64,000 nt of DNA from Candidatus Paceibacterota bacterium (GTDB lineage: Bacteria > Verrucomicrobiota > Verrucomicrobiia > Limisphaerales > UBA8199): assembly GCA_035452965.1 (NCBI GenBank), contig DAOTCE010000013.1, positions 68,826-132,825 on the forward strand, in the 5' to 3' direction. The notes below the pieces were generated by a model. It had not been told where the DNA came from, made no database searches, and saw nothing but the letters and a program-made list of their open reading frames with translations. Shown one piece after another: positions 8,911-19,280 of this stretch (position 1 is its first letter; every line of letters begins with the position of its first letter). Both the position numbers and the translations under genes were made by a program.

Positions 8911-11900
8911 TCAAGGCGCGGATTGGGCGCGATAGAAGCGGCGGGGGAAGTTGGTTGCCTCGGAATCGGTGTAAACCTGAAGACCGTTGGTTAGCGTATT
9001 GGTGCTTAAAGGAATCCACCCTGACAAGTCAGTCGAGGCCAGGATGCTGAAGATCTGGTCGTGAGCACCGGTAACGGTGAACTGGAACTGGCCGTTCTCC
9101 AGGCGCAGGGGTGAAGAAAGCGCCAGCGCCTGGGGCAGGCTCAAGGCCAGGGACGCATTCGAGCTAAACACGCTGCCGGCCAGGTTGGTGACCATGACCG
9201 AGTAGTTGCCGGCGTCGGCGGGCTGGCTGTTGGTGCGGGTGAAACTGCTGGCGGTGGCTCCGGGCAGGTCGTCGCCTTCGAATCGCCATTGGTAGCTGAG
9301 CGGTTCGGTGCCGGCGGCAGTGACCGTGAATGTCGCGTTTGAACCTCGTGGAATGGTCAGGCTGACGGGATGGGTCAGAATCGCCGGGGGCACCAGCACG
9401 ACCAGCGTGGCATTGGAACTGGGCGCTCCGCCAAAGGAGTTGCTGACGACGACGGAGTAATTTCCCGCATCGGCGGGCTGGACATTCGCGCGGGTGAAGC
9501 TGGAGCCGGTGGCGGCCGGAAGGTCAGCGCCGGCGAAACGCCATTGATACGTCAGCACAGGCGAGCCAGTGGCGATCACCGTGAAAGTGACATCATCGCC
9601 CTGGCTGACCGTCTGGCCCTGCGGGTGGGCGATAATCACCGGCGGGGCGTTCACGACGAGCGTCGCATCGGAGCTGACCACTGAGCCGGCGTCATTGGCA
9701 ACGACAACCGAGTAGTCGCCGGCATCGGCCAATTGCACATCAGTCAGGTTGAGGCTACTGGCGGTCGCTCCGGGCAAGTTAGTGCCGGCCAGGCGCCACT
9801 GGTAGCTCAAAGGCGCGGTGCCGGTTGCGGTGACGGCGAAAGCAACGTTGGCACCGGCCATTACCGTCTGGCCTTGCGGCTGCGCGGTAATTATCGGCGG
9901 CACGCCGGCCACAATGCGCAGGGCGACACTGCCGTAATTGCCATTGTAGCCGTCCACGGCAATCTGGTAGGTGGCGCCGCTTGTCGCGGCGAAGGTCACG
10001 AGGCTGGTGACGCCGCCGTTCGGATCGTCGTCGTTGCTGGCGACCTCGGCCAGGGCCGAAAGCTCGGCGCCGGCATAGACGGCCAGCACGGTATCGAACA
10101 CTGTGCCGGCGGTGGAAATGGTCACGGTGTCCGTGGTCGGGGCGGTCCACGACCACCAGATCGAGCGCCCCCCGTAGATTCCGGCGTGGTAGGGTTCATC
10201 CATTTGCCTGCCGCCGCCCGTGTTGTCGCCATTTGTCACCACCAGCGCGCCGGAGACCAGGATGCGCTTCTCGAAATCGTCGTTTGGCGGCGCCGGCGCG
10301 TCGTGCCACTGGGCAAAATGGTAGGAAGGCAAATCGCCAGCGCGGGTGAAGTTGCCCCCGAAATAGACATCCGTGCCGCCGACGGCCAGTGTGGCAACCG
10401 GCTGGTTGATTCCGCTGCCCAACGCGGTCCAATTGGCACCGTCCCACCGGGCGACGTTGGCGGCTTCGGTCGTGCCGGCCAGGGTGAATGAGCCGCCGAC
10501 GAACAGGACCTGGCCTTGGACATCGAGCGCCGCCACCGAGGCATTGGTTTCCGCATTGTTCACGCCGCCGCCCAGCGCCGACCAGGCCATGCCGTCCCAG
10601 CGAGCCACGCCCGTCGCGCTTTCGCCCCCAGCCTCGGTGAAGTCGCCCCCGGCATACAGGCCGTTGCCGGCAACGGCGAGGGCATGAACCGCGTCGTCCA
10701 TGCCCAGCCCAAGCTCCGACCAGTTGGCGCCATTCCAACGGGCGATGTTATTGACGGTTATGGTGCCATCGGCTGTGCTGAAGCTCCCGCCCACGAATAG
10801 ATCGGGACTGCTGCCGGCCAAAGCGAACACCGGCCCGTCCAGGCCTTCGCCCAAGGCGTTCCAAGCCGCGCCGTCCCAACGGGCGATGTAGTGGACGGGG
10901 ACGCCGCCGGCCATGGTGAAACTGCCTCCGGCATACACATCGGCATCCACGACGGCTATGGCCGTCACGGCATCGTCCATGCCCCCTCCGAGCGCCGACC
11001 AACTGCCGCCGTCCCACTTGGCGATGTTTGCCGCGCTTACACCGCCGGCGGTGCCAAACGATCCGCCGACATAAAGGTCGGTGCCGCTAATACAGAGAGC
11101 TGAAACCGGTCCGTCCACCCCCGCATCGAGCGCCGACCAGAAGCTGCCATTCCAGTGGGCGATGTTGTTGGCGGGATACTCACCGGCAACGGTGAAGAAT
11201 CCGCCCACATAGACATCCACTCCACTGACGGCAACCTTCAGCACCGTGCCGAAAGGCACGTTGCCGCTGCCGGCTCCCAGAGCGGACCAGGTAAAGCCGT
11301 TCCACTGCGCCAGGTTGTTCGCGCTCAAGCCTCCGGCGGTGTCGAAATCGCCACCGACGTACAAGGTGGTGCTGTTGGTGGCCAAGGCATAGACACTGCC
11401 GCCGACGCCGGAGCTGAGCGGGGTCCAGGCGCTGCCGTTCCAGCGGGCGATGTTGCCGGCCGGGTAATTGCCGGCAGCGGTGAAGGCGCCGCCCACATAC
11501 ACGTTGTTGCCGCTCACCGCGATGGCGAAGACGAGTTCATCCACTCCGTTGCCAAGGGCGGACCAGGTGCTGCCGTTCCACACGGCAATGTTGGCCGCGG
11601 CGACACCGCCGGCGGTGGTGAAGCCGCCGCCAGCATAGACATTGGGGCCGCTGGCGCCGAGGGCCAGCACGGTGCCATCGGTGCCATCGCCAAGGGCGGA
11701 CCAGGCGCTGCCGTCCCAACGGGCGATATTGGTCGCGGCAATGCCGCCAGCGGTGGTGAAGGAGCCTCCGGCGATCAAGTCGGTTCCGCTGACGACCAGT
11801 GCGGCCACACCAGCGCTGTTATCGGGGTTGGCGTCGCTGAGACCGTCGCCGAGGGCGGACCACGTTGACCCGTTCCAGACGGCAATGTTCGCAGCGCTGA

Positions 11901-12603
11901 CGCCGTCGGCGTGGGTAAAGGACCCGCCGGCGTAAAGGCTGGTTCCGCGCACAGCCAGAGCGGCGACGGCGCCGGAGCCGTCGTCGTTGTCAACGCCCGA
12001 CCCCAGAGCTGACCAATCTGCCCCATTCCAGCAGGCGATGTTCGTGGCGCTGATGCCGCCCGCGCCAGTGAACACGCCGCCCACATAGACATTTGTCCCG
12101 CTAACCGCGAGAGCCAGCACAAGTCCGCCCACCCCGTCGCCCAGCGCCTCCCAGGCCGTCCCGTTCCACCTGGCGACATTGGAGGCGCTGATGCCGCCCA
12201 CGCTGCTGAAATCGCCACCGACGAAGAGGCTCGTGCCGCTGACGGCCAGCGCGTGAATGACTCCGTCCACCCCGGGTGGCGCCACGAACCGCCCGTCCCA
12301 GTTGTTATCGCCCTCGACCGCAGATTCGCGGGGGCCGCCGGCGAAGGCACCCGATGCGGAAGCTGGACTGGCGGTGGTTGACCTCACGAAGCGGGGCCCA
12401 CTCCCGGGGGCGGCGACCATGGTCCAACCGCGGGCATCGAGGGTGCCGGAGAAGCCGCGGGTGAGGTCCAGTGTGCCATCCGGCGCGAGTTGGGATGCCA
12501 GGGGTGCGGACGTTTGGGCACTCACGGGCGCTGCAACCAGCGGCCTTTGGACCGCCGAGAGGAGCAGTAACAAGCCAATCGCGGAGGCAAAGTAATTCAG
12601 CAT
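8911..12603 (-). CDS. Giant secreted protein: 13 WNG repeats, pre-peptidase-like and Ig-like domains
   Basis: 1230 residues, starting at the ATG before a signal peptide (MLNYFASAIGLLLLLSAV). About thirteen tandem repeats of roughly 46 residues follow, each with the pattern NIARWNG..WSALG.G...V.ALAV.G..LYVGG.FT.AGG. They probably form a beta-propeller or solenoid. Next come a pre-peptidase-like beta domain (PPNDDFEKRI... to GSVALRI), three Ig-like domains each containing LSYQWR/LTYQWR and DAGNYSVVV, and a C-terminal domain ending FPRRFYRAQ. No PEP-CTERM motif or enzymatic site was seen. A surface adhesion or carbohydrate-contact role is inferred. Confidence 0.88.
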   Translation of the reverse strand: MLNYFASAIGLLLLLSAVQRPLVAAPVSAQTSAPLASQLAPDGTLDLTRGFSGTLDARGWTMVAAPGSGPRFVRSTTASPASASGAFAGGPRESAVEGDNNWDGRFVAPPGVDGVIHALAVSGTSLFVGGDFSSVGGISASNVARWNGTAWEALGDGVGGLVLALAVSGTNVYVGGVFTGAGGISATNIACWNGADWSALGSGVDNDDGSGAVAALAVRGTSLYAGGSFTHADGVSAANIAVWNGSTWSALGDGLSDANPDNSAGVAALVVSGTDLIAGGSFTTAGGIAATNIARWDGSAWSALGDGTDGTVLALGASGPNVYAGGGFTTAGGVAAANIAVWNGSTWSALGNGVDELVFAIAVSGNNVYVGGAFTAAGNYPAGNIARWNGSAWTPLSSGVGGSVYALATNSTTLYVGGDFDTAGGLSANNLAQWNGFTWSALGAGSGNVPFGTVLKVAVSGVDVYVGGFFTVAGEYPANNIAHWNGSFWSALDAGVDGPVSALCISGTDLYVGGSFGTAGGVSAANIAKWDGGSWSALGGGMDDAVTAIAVVDADVYAGGSFTMAGGVPVHYIARWDGAAWNALGEGLDGPVFALAGSSPDLFVGGSFSTADGTITVNNIARWNGANWSELGLGMDDAVHALAVAGNGLYAGGDFTEAGGESATGVARWDGMAWSALGGGVNNAETNASVAALDVQGQVLFVGGSFTLAGTTEAANVARWDGANWTALGSGINQPVATLAVGGTDVYFGGNFTRAGDLPSYHFAQWHDAPAPPNDDFEKRILVSGALVVTNGDNTGGGRQMDEPYHAGIYGGRSIWWSWTAPTTDTVTISTAGTVFDTVLAVYAGAELSALAEVASNDDDPNGGVTSLVTFAATSGATYQIAVDGYNGNYGSVALRIVAGVPPIITAQPQGQTVMAGANVAFAVTATGTAPLSYQWRLAGTNLPGATASSLNLTDVQLADAGDYSVVVANDAGSVVSSDATLVVNAPPVIIAHPQGQTVSQGDDVTFTVIATGSPVLTYQWRFAGADLPAATGSSFTRANVQPADAGNYSVVVSNSFGGAPSSNATLVVLVPPAILTHPVSLTIPRGSNATFTVTAAGTEPLSYQWRFEGDDLPGATASSFTRTNSQPADAGNYSVMVTNLAGSVFSSNASLALSLPQALALSSPLRLENGQFQFTVTGAHDQIFSILASTDLSGWIPLSTNTLTNGLQVYTDSEATNFPRRFYRAQSAP

Positions 12604-12734
12604 GTGTTGTGGCAAGGTTGTATAGCAGGGCGATCGTTCCGGGCCGCGACGGTCTGGGGACTGCCAAACCGCCGCCTGCCCGGCCGAGAAGATTGTGACA
12701 AAAGAACTGGGCCGAGTAAAATTCCGCAGCCGGC

Positions 12735-15700
12735 TCACCGCGGCCGGAAGCGATAGAACCGCTGCCCAGACGACTGCGCCGGGTCGTGGACGACAGCCAC
12801 GCTGCCATCGCCAGCTACCGTCAGCAACGGCAGCCACTTTGGCTTGGTGAGCGAGTCGGTATACTCCACTTCGTATGTCTTTCCGGCTTCGGTCCCAAAG
12901 CTGAAGCTGAAGTTTCCGCCAACCATCCCAGCGTCGAGAAGCTCTGGCACTGGTGACGGCACGACGGTGCCGGCATCCACCAGAGACTCGGGCTGGGCCG
13001 TTTCTTCCGCCTGTTCGGCCGGGGATGTATAGACGGTCACGTTGAAGCTTCGCGTGTCACTCAAACCGCCCGCGTCGGTGACCCGCACTGTCACGGCGAC
13101 AGTGTAGTTGGTCTTGGCGACGACCCGGAAGTTATCCACGTAAATCGTATTGGTGAGACTGGCGCTGGTGTCACCCTTCGTAACCGCCAGGCTTTCCAGC
13201 ACGCCCCAGTCACCCGTGACGGTGCCGTCGCCACTGAAGTTCTCGCATGGGTCACCCTTCAGGTCGTAGGTCAGAGTTTGCCAGGAGTTCGCGCTGACAG
13301 CCTTGCCGCCCGGCGCGACGCTGGAGGTGCCGGGAACCGTCGCCCCGACCCATTCAATCGGGCCTGTGGCGCCACCGTTGGCGCCCACCGGCCCAGTCCC
13401 GCCCGTCTCGCGAACGCCCAGGGACACCTTCAGCGCGCGCGTGGAGTAGATGTCAAACCGCACGAGGTGGTTCAAGTCCACTGCGGGATTCGGCACCCCC
13501 GTGCCGTTGTAGGTGTTCAGACGCGCCCAGTTCGTGGTGGCGGAATTGACAAAGGCGAACAGGAACTTGCCCGCCTTGCCGCCGTGGCTGGGCGCATCGG
13601 TGACAACATCCATGTCGTTCGGCAAGTTCCGGAGGAAGTTAGCCGTGGTGGTGGAGTTTCGAGGCTCGTTGAAGCCGTATTGCGCGCCGACCGTGCCGGC
13701 CTCGAAGTTATTGAACGTGGTGCCGCCAATGGCGGGAGGCGTCCAACTGAACGCGCCCGCCGAGGAGACGGTCGCGCCGGAGGGGCCGCTCACCAGGCTG
13801 TAGGTCAGCGTGTTGGCCGGCAAGTCCGGATCGGTGGCGGACAGGTTGAAGCTCAGCGTCTGGCCATCGAGAGCGGTCTTGTCCGCAACGGACAATGCGG
13901 GAGCGAGGTTGACCTCGTTGACGGTGACGCTGAAGGTCTTCGTCCCGATCGCTGGGGGCGAGCCGTCGTCCGTGGCACGCACGGTGATGCTGTAAGTGCC
14001 GGGGCCTTGGGCCTCGGTCGGCGTCCACGCAAACACGCCGGTCGCCGAATCAACGCTCGCGCCCGCCGGCGCGCCGGCATCAAGACTCCAGGCAAAGGCG
14101 TCACCATCGGAGTCGGTGGCAGTGGCGGTGAAGGTCAGCGCCGCCAACTCATTGGCCGTCTTGTTGGCTATGGCGGCCACGATGGGCGCGTTGTTGACGT
14201 CGTTCACGGTCACGGTGAAGATTTGTGCCGCGCTCTTGGGCGGCTGACCTTCGTCGGTTACGCGCACGGTAATCGGATAAACGCCCGGGCCCTGCGCTTC
14301 GGAAGGCGTCCACGTGAAGGCGCCGGTGGCGGCGTTGATGCTTGCGCCTGCGGGCGCGCCGGCATCGAGGCTCCAGGCCAGCGTGTTGGCGGGCGCAACG
14401 ATGAAGTTGTCGAGATAGACGTTATATGCCCCCAAGCCGCCGGCCGGCACAAAGGCCAACGCATCCAACACACCCTTGCCCGTCGTGGATTCGAGGATGC
14501 CATTGCCCGTAAAGCTGGTGACCGCCTCATCCGGGAGGCTGAAGACGACCGTCGTCCACGAGCCGGCGGCAATCGTGCGGCTCGGGTTCGGCGCGGTGCC
14601 GTTCAGGCTGGGCACCCCGACGAACTCAACTGTCCCGCTGACGCCGCCGTTGGCCCCGATGGCGGCCACGGTGCTGGTCTCGCGCAACGCCAGGCCCACC
14701 TTCAGCGCTTTGTCGGTGTACATATCGAACTTCAGCACGTGTCCTAAATAGAGAGTGGGGTTCGGCAGGTTCACCGCATTGTAGGTTGCCAGTCGCACCC
14801 ACGGGTTGGTGGTGCCCGCCTTGAACGTCCACGACGCCCGGAGCACGTTGGCACCCGAGTGGCCGCTCGGGAAGCTGCTCACTACTTTGCAGTAGTTGGT
14901 CACGGTCTGATCCACGAAGGCACTGGTGCTGCCCGAGAAGTCCGGCTGCCGGAACATCACCGTCCCATCCACCGTCGGCGCGGTGTAGCTTTCGAACGTG
15001 GTCACGGTGACCGGAGACCAGGCGGATTCCGGATCGCTGGCGGCGGCGGTGAAGGTCAGGGCGGTCAGCTCATCCACCGTCTTGTTCGCGAGCGCGTTCA
15101 AGACCGGCGGCTGGTTGGGCGAGGTCACCAGCACGGTGAAGGTCTTCGTATCGCTCAAGGCCGGCGTGCCGTTGTCGGTCACCTTCACCGAGATGGTATT
15201 CGTACTCGGGGCCTGCGCGCTGGAGGGCGTCCAGGCGAAGGCGCCGGTGCCCGGGTCAATAGTTGCGCCGGAGGGCGCGCCAACCAGGCTGAAGGCCAGC
15301 GTGTTGGCGGGCAGGTCCGCATCGGTCGCCGCCGCTGTGAGGCTCAGCGTCGCCCCTTCCGCGATGGTTTTGTTGGCGATGGCTGCCAGCACAGGGGCTT
15401 CGTTCACCTCATTGACCACGATCGCAAAGGCTTTCGTGTCAGCCAATGGAGTGGCCGCGTCATCAGTGACTCGAACCGTGATCACGTTGGTGCCGGGCCC
15501 CTGGACTTCCGTCGGCGTCCAGGTGAACACGCCCGTGACCGGATCCAGGCTGGCTCCGGCGGGTGCGCCGCTGTCCAGGGTGTAAGCCAGCGAATTGGCG
15601 GGCAGGTCGGCATCCGCCGCCGCAAGCGAGAAAGTCAGCGCGCTCTTTTCGTTGGCGGTCTTATCGGCAATGGCCGGCAGGATCGGCGCTGCGTTCACTT

Positions 15701-18700
15701 CGTTCACAGTTACCGTGAACGTCTTGGCGTCGCTCATCTGCTTGCTGTTGGCGGCATCGGGGTTGTTATCCGTCACCCGCACGGTGATGGGATAAGCCGC
15801 CGGTCCTTGCGTCTCGGTGGGTGCCCAGGTGAACACACCGGTGGCCGGATCAATGCTTGCGCCCGCGGGTGCGTTCGAATCCAGGCTGAAGGTCTTGCTG
15901 TTGGCCGGCAGGTCCGCATCCGACGCCGCCGCGGTGAACGTCAGTGTGCCGTTCTCGTTGACGGTCTTGCTGGAGATGGGATTCAACGTCGGGGCGACGT
16001 TCACTTCATTAACCGCCACTGTGAACGTCCTGGTATCGCTCAGGTTGGGCAAAGCGTTGTCGGTAACCCGCACGGCGATGGTGTAGGTTCCCGGCCCCTG
16101 CGACTCGGTGGGGGTCCAGGCAAACGCGCCCGTACCGGCATTGATGGCCGCCCCGCCGGGCGCGCCGGGCTCGAGACTGTAGGTGAGCGAATCGCCGTCC
16201 GGATCGCTGCCAGAGGCGGTGAGGGTCAGCGCGGTCTTCTCGTTGACCGTCTTGTTGGCCAAAGCCGCCAGCACCGGCGGGTTGTTGACGTCGCTCACAA
16301 CCACTACGACGCTCTTGGCATCGCTCATCAGGCCGTCGCTCACCCGAACCATGATGATGTTGGTGGTGTTGTTCTGCGCGGGCGTCGGCGTCCAGGTAAA
16401 GACGCCTGTCGCGGGGTCAATCGCCGCCCCCGCGGGCGCGCCGGGTTCGAGACTGAAGGTCAACGGATGCACCGGCAGGTCCGGATCAGCCGGGATGGCC
16501 GCGAACGTCAGAGTGCGGGTCGGGCGGACGCGCTTGTCAGGGATGGCCGCCAGCGTGGGTGGCGTATTGACTTCGCCCACGGTGATCGTGACCGCCTGGC
16601 TATCGTTCAGCGCGGGCGAGCCGTCGTCGGTGATGCGCACAGTGACGCTGTAGGTGCCTGGCCCTTGCGCTTCGTTTGGCGCCCAGGTGAAGACGCCGGT
16701 CTCTGGATCAATGACGGCTCCGGGCGGCGCCCCGGCATCCAGGCTGAAGGCGATCTGGTCGCCCGGAATGTCGGAATCCGTCGCACTGGCAGTGAAGCTC
16801 AGCAGGGCAAGCTCGCCAATCGCCTGGGCTGGGATTTCCGCCAGCACCGGCGCCGAATTCAGCTCGGCCACGGCCGCCGTAAAGGTCTTGGCATCGCTCT
16901 TGGCCGGCGAGCCGTTGTCTGTGACCCGCACCGTGATGGGATAATTGCCCGGGCCTTGCTCCTCGGTCGGTGTCCAGGTAAATGCGCCGGAGGCAGGATT
17001 GATGCTGGCCCCGTCCGGCGCACCGGCATCGAGACTGAAGGTCATGGTGAGGGCCGGGTTGGAATTGGACGCGGATGCGGTGAAGCTCAGCAGCGCGCCT
17101 TCATTGACCGACTTGTTCGGGATGGTCGTCAGGCGCGGGCCGTCGTAAATCTCATTGACGGTGACAGTGAATGCTTGCGTGTCCGTCTGCGCCGGAGAGC
17201 CATAGTCCGTGGCCTTAACGGTGATGGTGTAGGTGCCCGGACCCTGGGCCTCAGTTGGCGTCCAGGAGAACAGACCGGTTGTCGGGTCAATGGTGGCGCC
17301 GGTGGGCGCGCCGACCAGGCTGTAAGTAATGTTGTTCTCGCGCTCGTAAACGAAGTTATCGAGGTAGATCGTGTAGGCGCCCGTGCCCCCGGCGGGCACC
17401 AGCACGAGGTGTTCCAGCGCGCCTTTGCCGGTCACATCCTGAATGAAGCCGTCACCCGTGAAAGCGGTCACCGGCTCGAAAGGAATGTTAAAGCTGAGCG
17501 TCGTCCAGGTGGCGGCGGCGACGGAGCGTGTCGGGCTGGGGGTTCCGCTGGTGCTGCCGTTCACGCCAACCCACTCGATCGTGCCCGTGGTCCCGCCGTT
17601 GGCGCCAATGGCGGCGCTGGTCCCCGTCTCGCGAATGCCCAGACCCACTTTCAGGGCTTTGTCGGAGTAGATGTCGAACTTAAGCCTTTGGTTGATGCCG
17701 ACAGTCGGGTTGGGGAGCGTTGCCGTGTTGTAGGTAGCCAGCCGCATCCAGGGATTGGGTTTGCTGGTCCCGAAGGTCCACTGCCCCTTGAGCATCTTGC
17801 TGGTGCGGCCCCCGCCGGAGGCTACGATTCTCGCATAGTTGGTCGCGGTCGTCAGAAACCCGCTGGTAGTCCCGGAGAAGCCGGGGTGGCGGAACATGAT
17901 CGTTCCGTTGGCACTGTCTTCGTCATAGCTTTCGAAATTCGAGATGGTCACCGTCGAATCCGCCTCGTCGGCGTCGGTTGCCGAGGCGCTGAACTGGAGC
18001 AGGGATCCTTCATTGACGGTTCTGTTGGAGATGGCCGCCAGCACGGGCGCCACGTTTGCGGTCGTGGCGCTGTCCACCGCGGTATAGGCCGAGTTGCCCC
18101 ACGTGTTGTAAGAGCACACACGGTAGTAATAGGTGGTCGAACCGCTCAGTCCGGTGTTGACGTAAGAAGTCACGTTGGCGCCCACCGTGGCGATCTGGGC
18201 GTAGGTTCCGCCGGAGGAGGTGGCTCGCTCGATCTTGAAGCCGGTTTCGTCGCTGGAGTTCTGGGTCCAGGTCAGGTTGATTTGGCTGGTTGAAACTGCC
18301 GTCGCCGCCAGGTTGCTGGGCGCGCCCGGCGGCAAGCCGTCGGTTTTGGCGCTGTCCGTGTTTGAGTAGCCTGAGTTGCCGACCGAATTATAGGCCCGCA
18401 CCCGGTACCAGTAGGTCGTCAAGGCCTTCAGGCCGGTACTGGTATAGGACTTCACATTGGCGCCGACGGTGGCGATTTGGGTGAAGGGGCCGCCGGAGGC
18501 GGTGGCGCGTTCAATCTTGAAGCCGCTCTCGATGCCCGAATTGTCCGTCCAGGTGAGCTTGATCTGCGAGGCGTTCACCGTGGTGGCGGCCAGGCTGCTC
18601 GGGCCGGACGGAGTAGAGGAGGTGCCCTTGATCAGGTTCATGAAGTGCGTCCAGTTCCAGTACGGGCCGGGGTCGGTGTGGCTGTTGCAGTTGACGAAGC

Positions 18701-19280
18701 TGGAGCTGTAGCCCTGGTTGTACATCCATGAGCGCCAGGCGGAACTGGATTTCTGGCCATGGGCGATAATGTGATTGCGGTCCTTGGCAATGCCGAACCT
18801 CTCCGCCACGTGCTTGTGCAGCGCGGCGGAGGCCTTATACATGGTATCGGTGAACCACGCCGGGTTGCTGACAAAGCCCTCGTGCTCGGTGCCCACCGAA
18901 TAGCTGTTCCAACAACGGGCGTGCCAGGCGTAATAGGATTCCCGCACTAACTGCGAAATCTCGCCCGCCGCCGCATCCGAGGAGGTATCCTTCCTGCCGT
19001 TGACCGTGTAATGGCAACTCGCCTGCACGCCACATTGCCGGAGATAAGAGGTGCCGGACAGGTAGTAGCCCTCCATGGAATGAATTATGATGAACCTGTG
19101 GCCGTAGCCCGAGGTGCTGTACTTGGAGCAACTGACCGGCCGCCAGATCGCGGGGCCGTAGTCTGTGCTGGCGTAAACAGCCCCCGCACTGCCCAGCGCG
19201 CCCGCAGCCAGCATCAACCGACCGAAGATGGCCGAGGGTCGTTGATCTGTGCCGATGATCAAGGATGGTTCAGTTTTCAT
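12735..19280 (-). CDS. Giant peptidoglycan amidase with Fn3, cadherin-like repeats and nested insert domains
   Basis: 2181 residues. Start is the ATG of MKTEPSLIIGTDQ; a TTG at 19328 is possible. After an export signal comes an Amidase_2 (AmpD-like) domain, residues about 45-215, with zinc-ligand candidates His67 (FIIIHSMEG), His201 and Asp203 (HTDPGPYW) and Glu at GTEHEGF. It would cut the MurNAc-L-Ala bond. Two Fn3 domains follow, then about eleven cadherin/He_PIG-like units with the core DPATGVFTWTPTE.QGPGTY. Three homologous 190-200-residue domains (DNA about 17335-17945, 14385-15000, 13120-13715) interrupt the repeats. It ends in the same FYR-type domain as the gene just downstream. Confidence 0.9.
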   Translation of the reverse strand: MKTEPSLIIGTDQRPSAIFGRLMLAAGALGSAGAVYASTDYGPAIWRPVSCSKYSTSGYGHRFIIIHSMEGYYLSGTSYLRQCGVQASCHYTVNGRKDTSSDAAAGEISQLVRESYYAWHARCWNSYSVGTEHEGFVSNPAWFTDTMYKASAALHKHVAERFGIAKDRNHIIAHGQKSSSAWRSWMYNQGYSSSFVNCNSHTDPGPYWNWTHFMNLIKGTSSTPSGPSSLAATTVNASQIKLTWTDNSGIESGFKIERATASGGPFTQIATVGANVKSYTSTGLKALTTYWYRVRAYNSVGNSGYSNTDSAKTDGLPPGAPSNLAATAVSTSQINLTWTQNSSDETGFKIERATSSGGTYAQIATVGANVTSYVNTGLSGSTTYYYRVCSYNTWGNSAYTAVDSATTANVAPVLAAISNRTVNEGSLLQFSASATDADEADSTVTISNFESYDEDSANGTIMFRHPGFSGTTSGFLTTATNYARIVASGGGRTSKMLKGQWTFGTSKPNPWMRLATYNTATLPNPTVGINQRLKFDIYSDKALKVGLGIRETGTSAAIGANGGTTGTIEWVGVNGSTSGTPSPTRSVAAATWTTLSFNIPFEPVTAFTGDGFIQDVTGKGALEHLVLVPAGGTGAYTIYLDNFVYERENNITYSLVGAPTGATIDPTTGLFSWTPTEAQGPGTYTITVKATDYGSPAQTDTQAFTVTVNEIYDGPRLTTIPNKSVNEGALLSFTASASNSNPALTMTFSLDAGAPDGASINPASGAFTWTPTEEQGPGNYPITVRVTDNGSPAKSDAKTFTAAVAELNSAPVLAEIPAQAIGELALLSFTASATDSDIPGDQIAFSLDAGAPPGAVIDPETGVFTWAPNEAQGPGTYSVTVRITDDGSPALNDSQAVTITVGEVNTPPTLAAIPDKRVRPTRTLTFAAIPADPDLPVHPLTFSLEPGAPAGAAIDPATGVFTWTPTPAQNNTTNIIMVRVSDGLMSDAKSVVVVVSDVNNPPVLAALANKTVNEKTALTLTASGSDPDGDSLTYSLEPGAPGGAAINAGTGAFAWTPTESQGPGTYTIAVRVTDNALPNLSDTRTFTVAVNEVNVAPTLNPISSKTVNENGTLTFTAAASDADLPANSKTFSLDSNAPAGASIDPATGVFTWAPTETQGPAAYPITVRVTDNNPDAANSKQMSDAKTFTVTVNEVNAAPILPAIADKTANEKSALTFSLAAADADLPANSLAYTLDSGAPAGASLDPVTGVFTWTPTEVQGPGTNVITVRVTDDAATPLADTKAFAIVVNEVNEAPVLAAIANKTIAEGATLSLTAAATDADLPANTLAFSLVGAPSGATIDPGTGAFAWTPSSAQAPSTNTISVKVTDNGTPALSDTKTFTVLVTSPNQPPVLNALANKTVDELTALTFTAAASDPESAWSPVTVTTFESYTAPTVDGTVMFRQPDFSGSTSAFVDQTVTNYCKVVSSFPSGHSGANVLRASWTFKAGTTNPWVRLATYNAVNLPNPTLYLGHVLKFDMYTDKALKVGLALRETSTVAAIGANGGVSGTVEFVGVPSLNGTAPNPSRTIAAGSWTTVVFSLPDEAVTSFTGNGILESTTGKGVLDALAFVPAGGLGAYNVYLDNFIVAPANTLAWSLDAGAPAGASINAATGAFTWTPSEAQGPGVYPITVRVTDEGQPPKSAAQIFTVTVNDVNNAPIVAAIANKTANELAALTFTATATDSDGDAFAWSLDAGAPAGASVDSATGVFAWTPTEAQGPGTYSITVRATDDGSPPAIGTKTFSVTVNEVNLAPALSVADKTALDGQTLSFNLSATDPDLPANTLTYSLVSGPSGATVSSAGAFSWTPPAIGGTTFNNFEAGTVGAQYGFNEPRNSTTTANFLRNLPNDMDVVTDAPSHGGKAGKFLFAFVNSATTNWARLNTYNGTGVPNPAVDLNHLVRFDIYSTRALKVSLGVRETGGTGPVGANGGATGPIEWVGATVPGTSSVAPGGKAVSANSWQTLTYDLKGDPCENFSGDGTVTGDWGVLESLAVTKGDTSASLTNTIYVDNFRVVAKTNYTVAVTVRVTDAGGLSDTRSFNVTVYTSPAEQAEETAQPESLVDAGTVVPSPVPELLDAGMVGGNFSFSFGTEAGKTYEVEYTDSLTKPKWLPLLTVAGDGSVAVVHDPAQSSGQRFYRFRPR

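Noticed and set aside
9733..10491. Plus-strand frames over the WNG-repeat protein
   Set aside because: Shadows of a repetitive gene in another frame; no signal peptide, domain or ribosome site.
14859..18293. A very long open frame of 1144 codons on the plus strand
   Set aside because: It is antisense to the amidase gene and only mirrors its regular repeats. Its translation is rich in Arg and Gly with no domains, while the minus strand shows clear ones.
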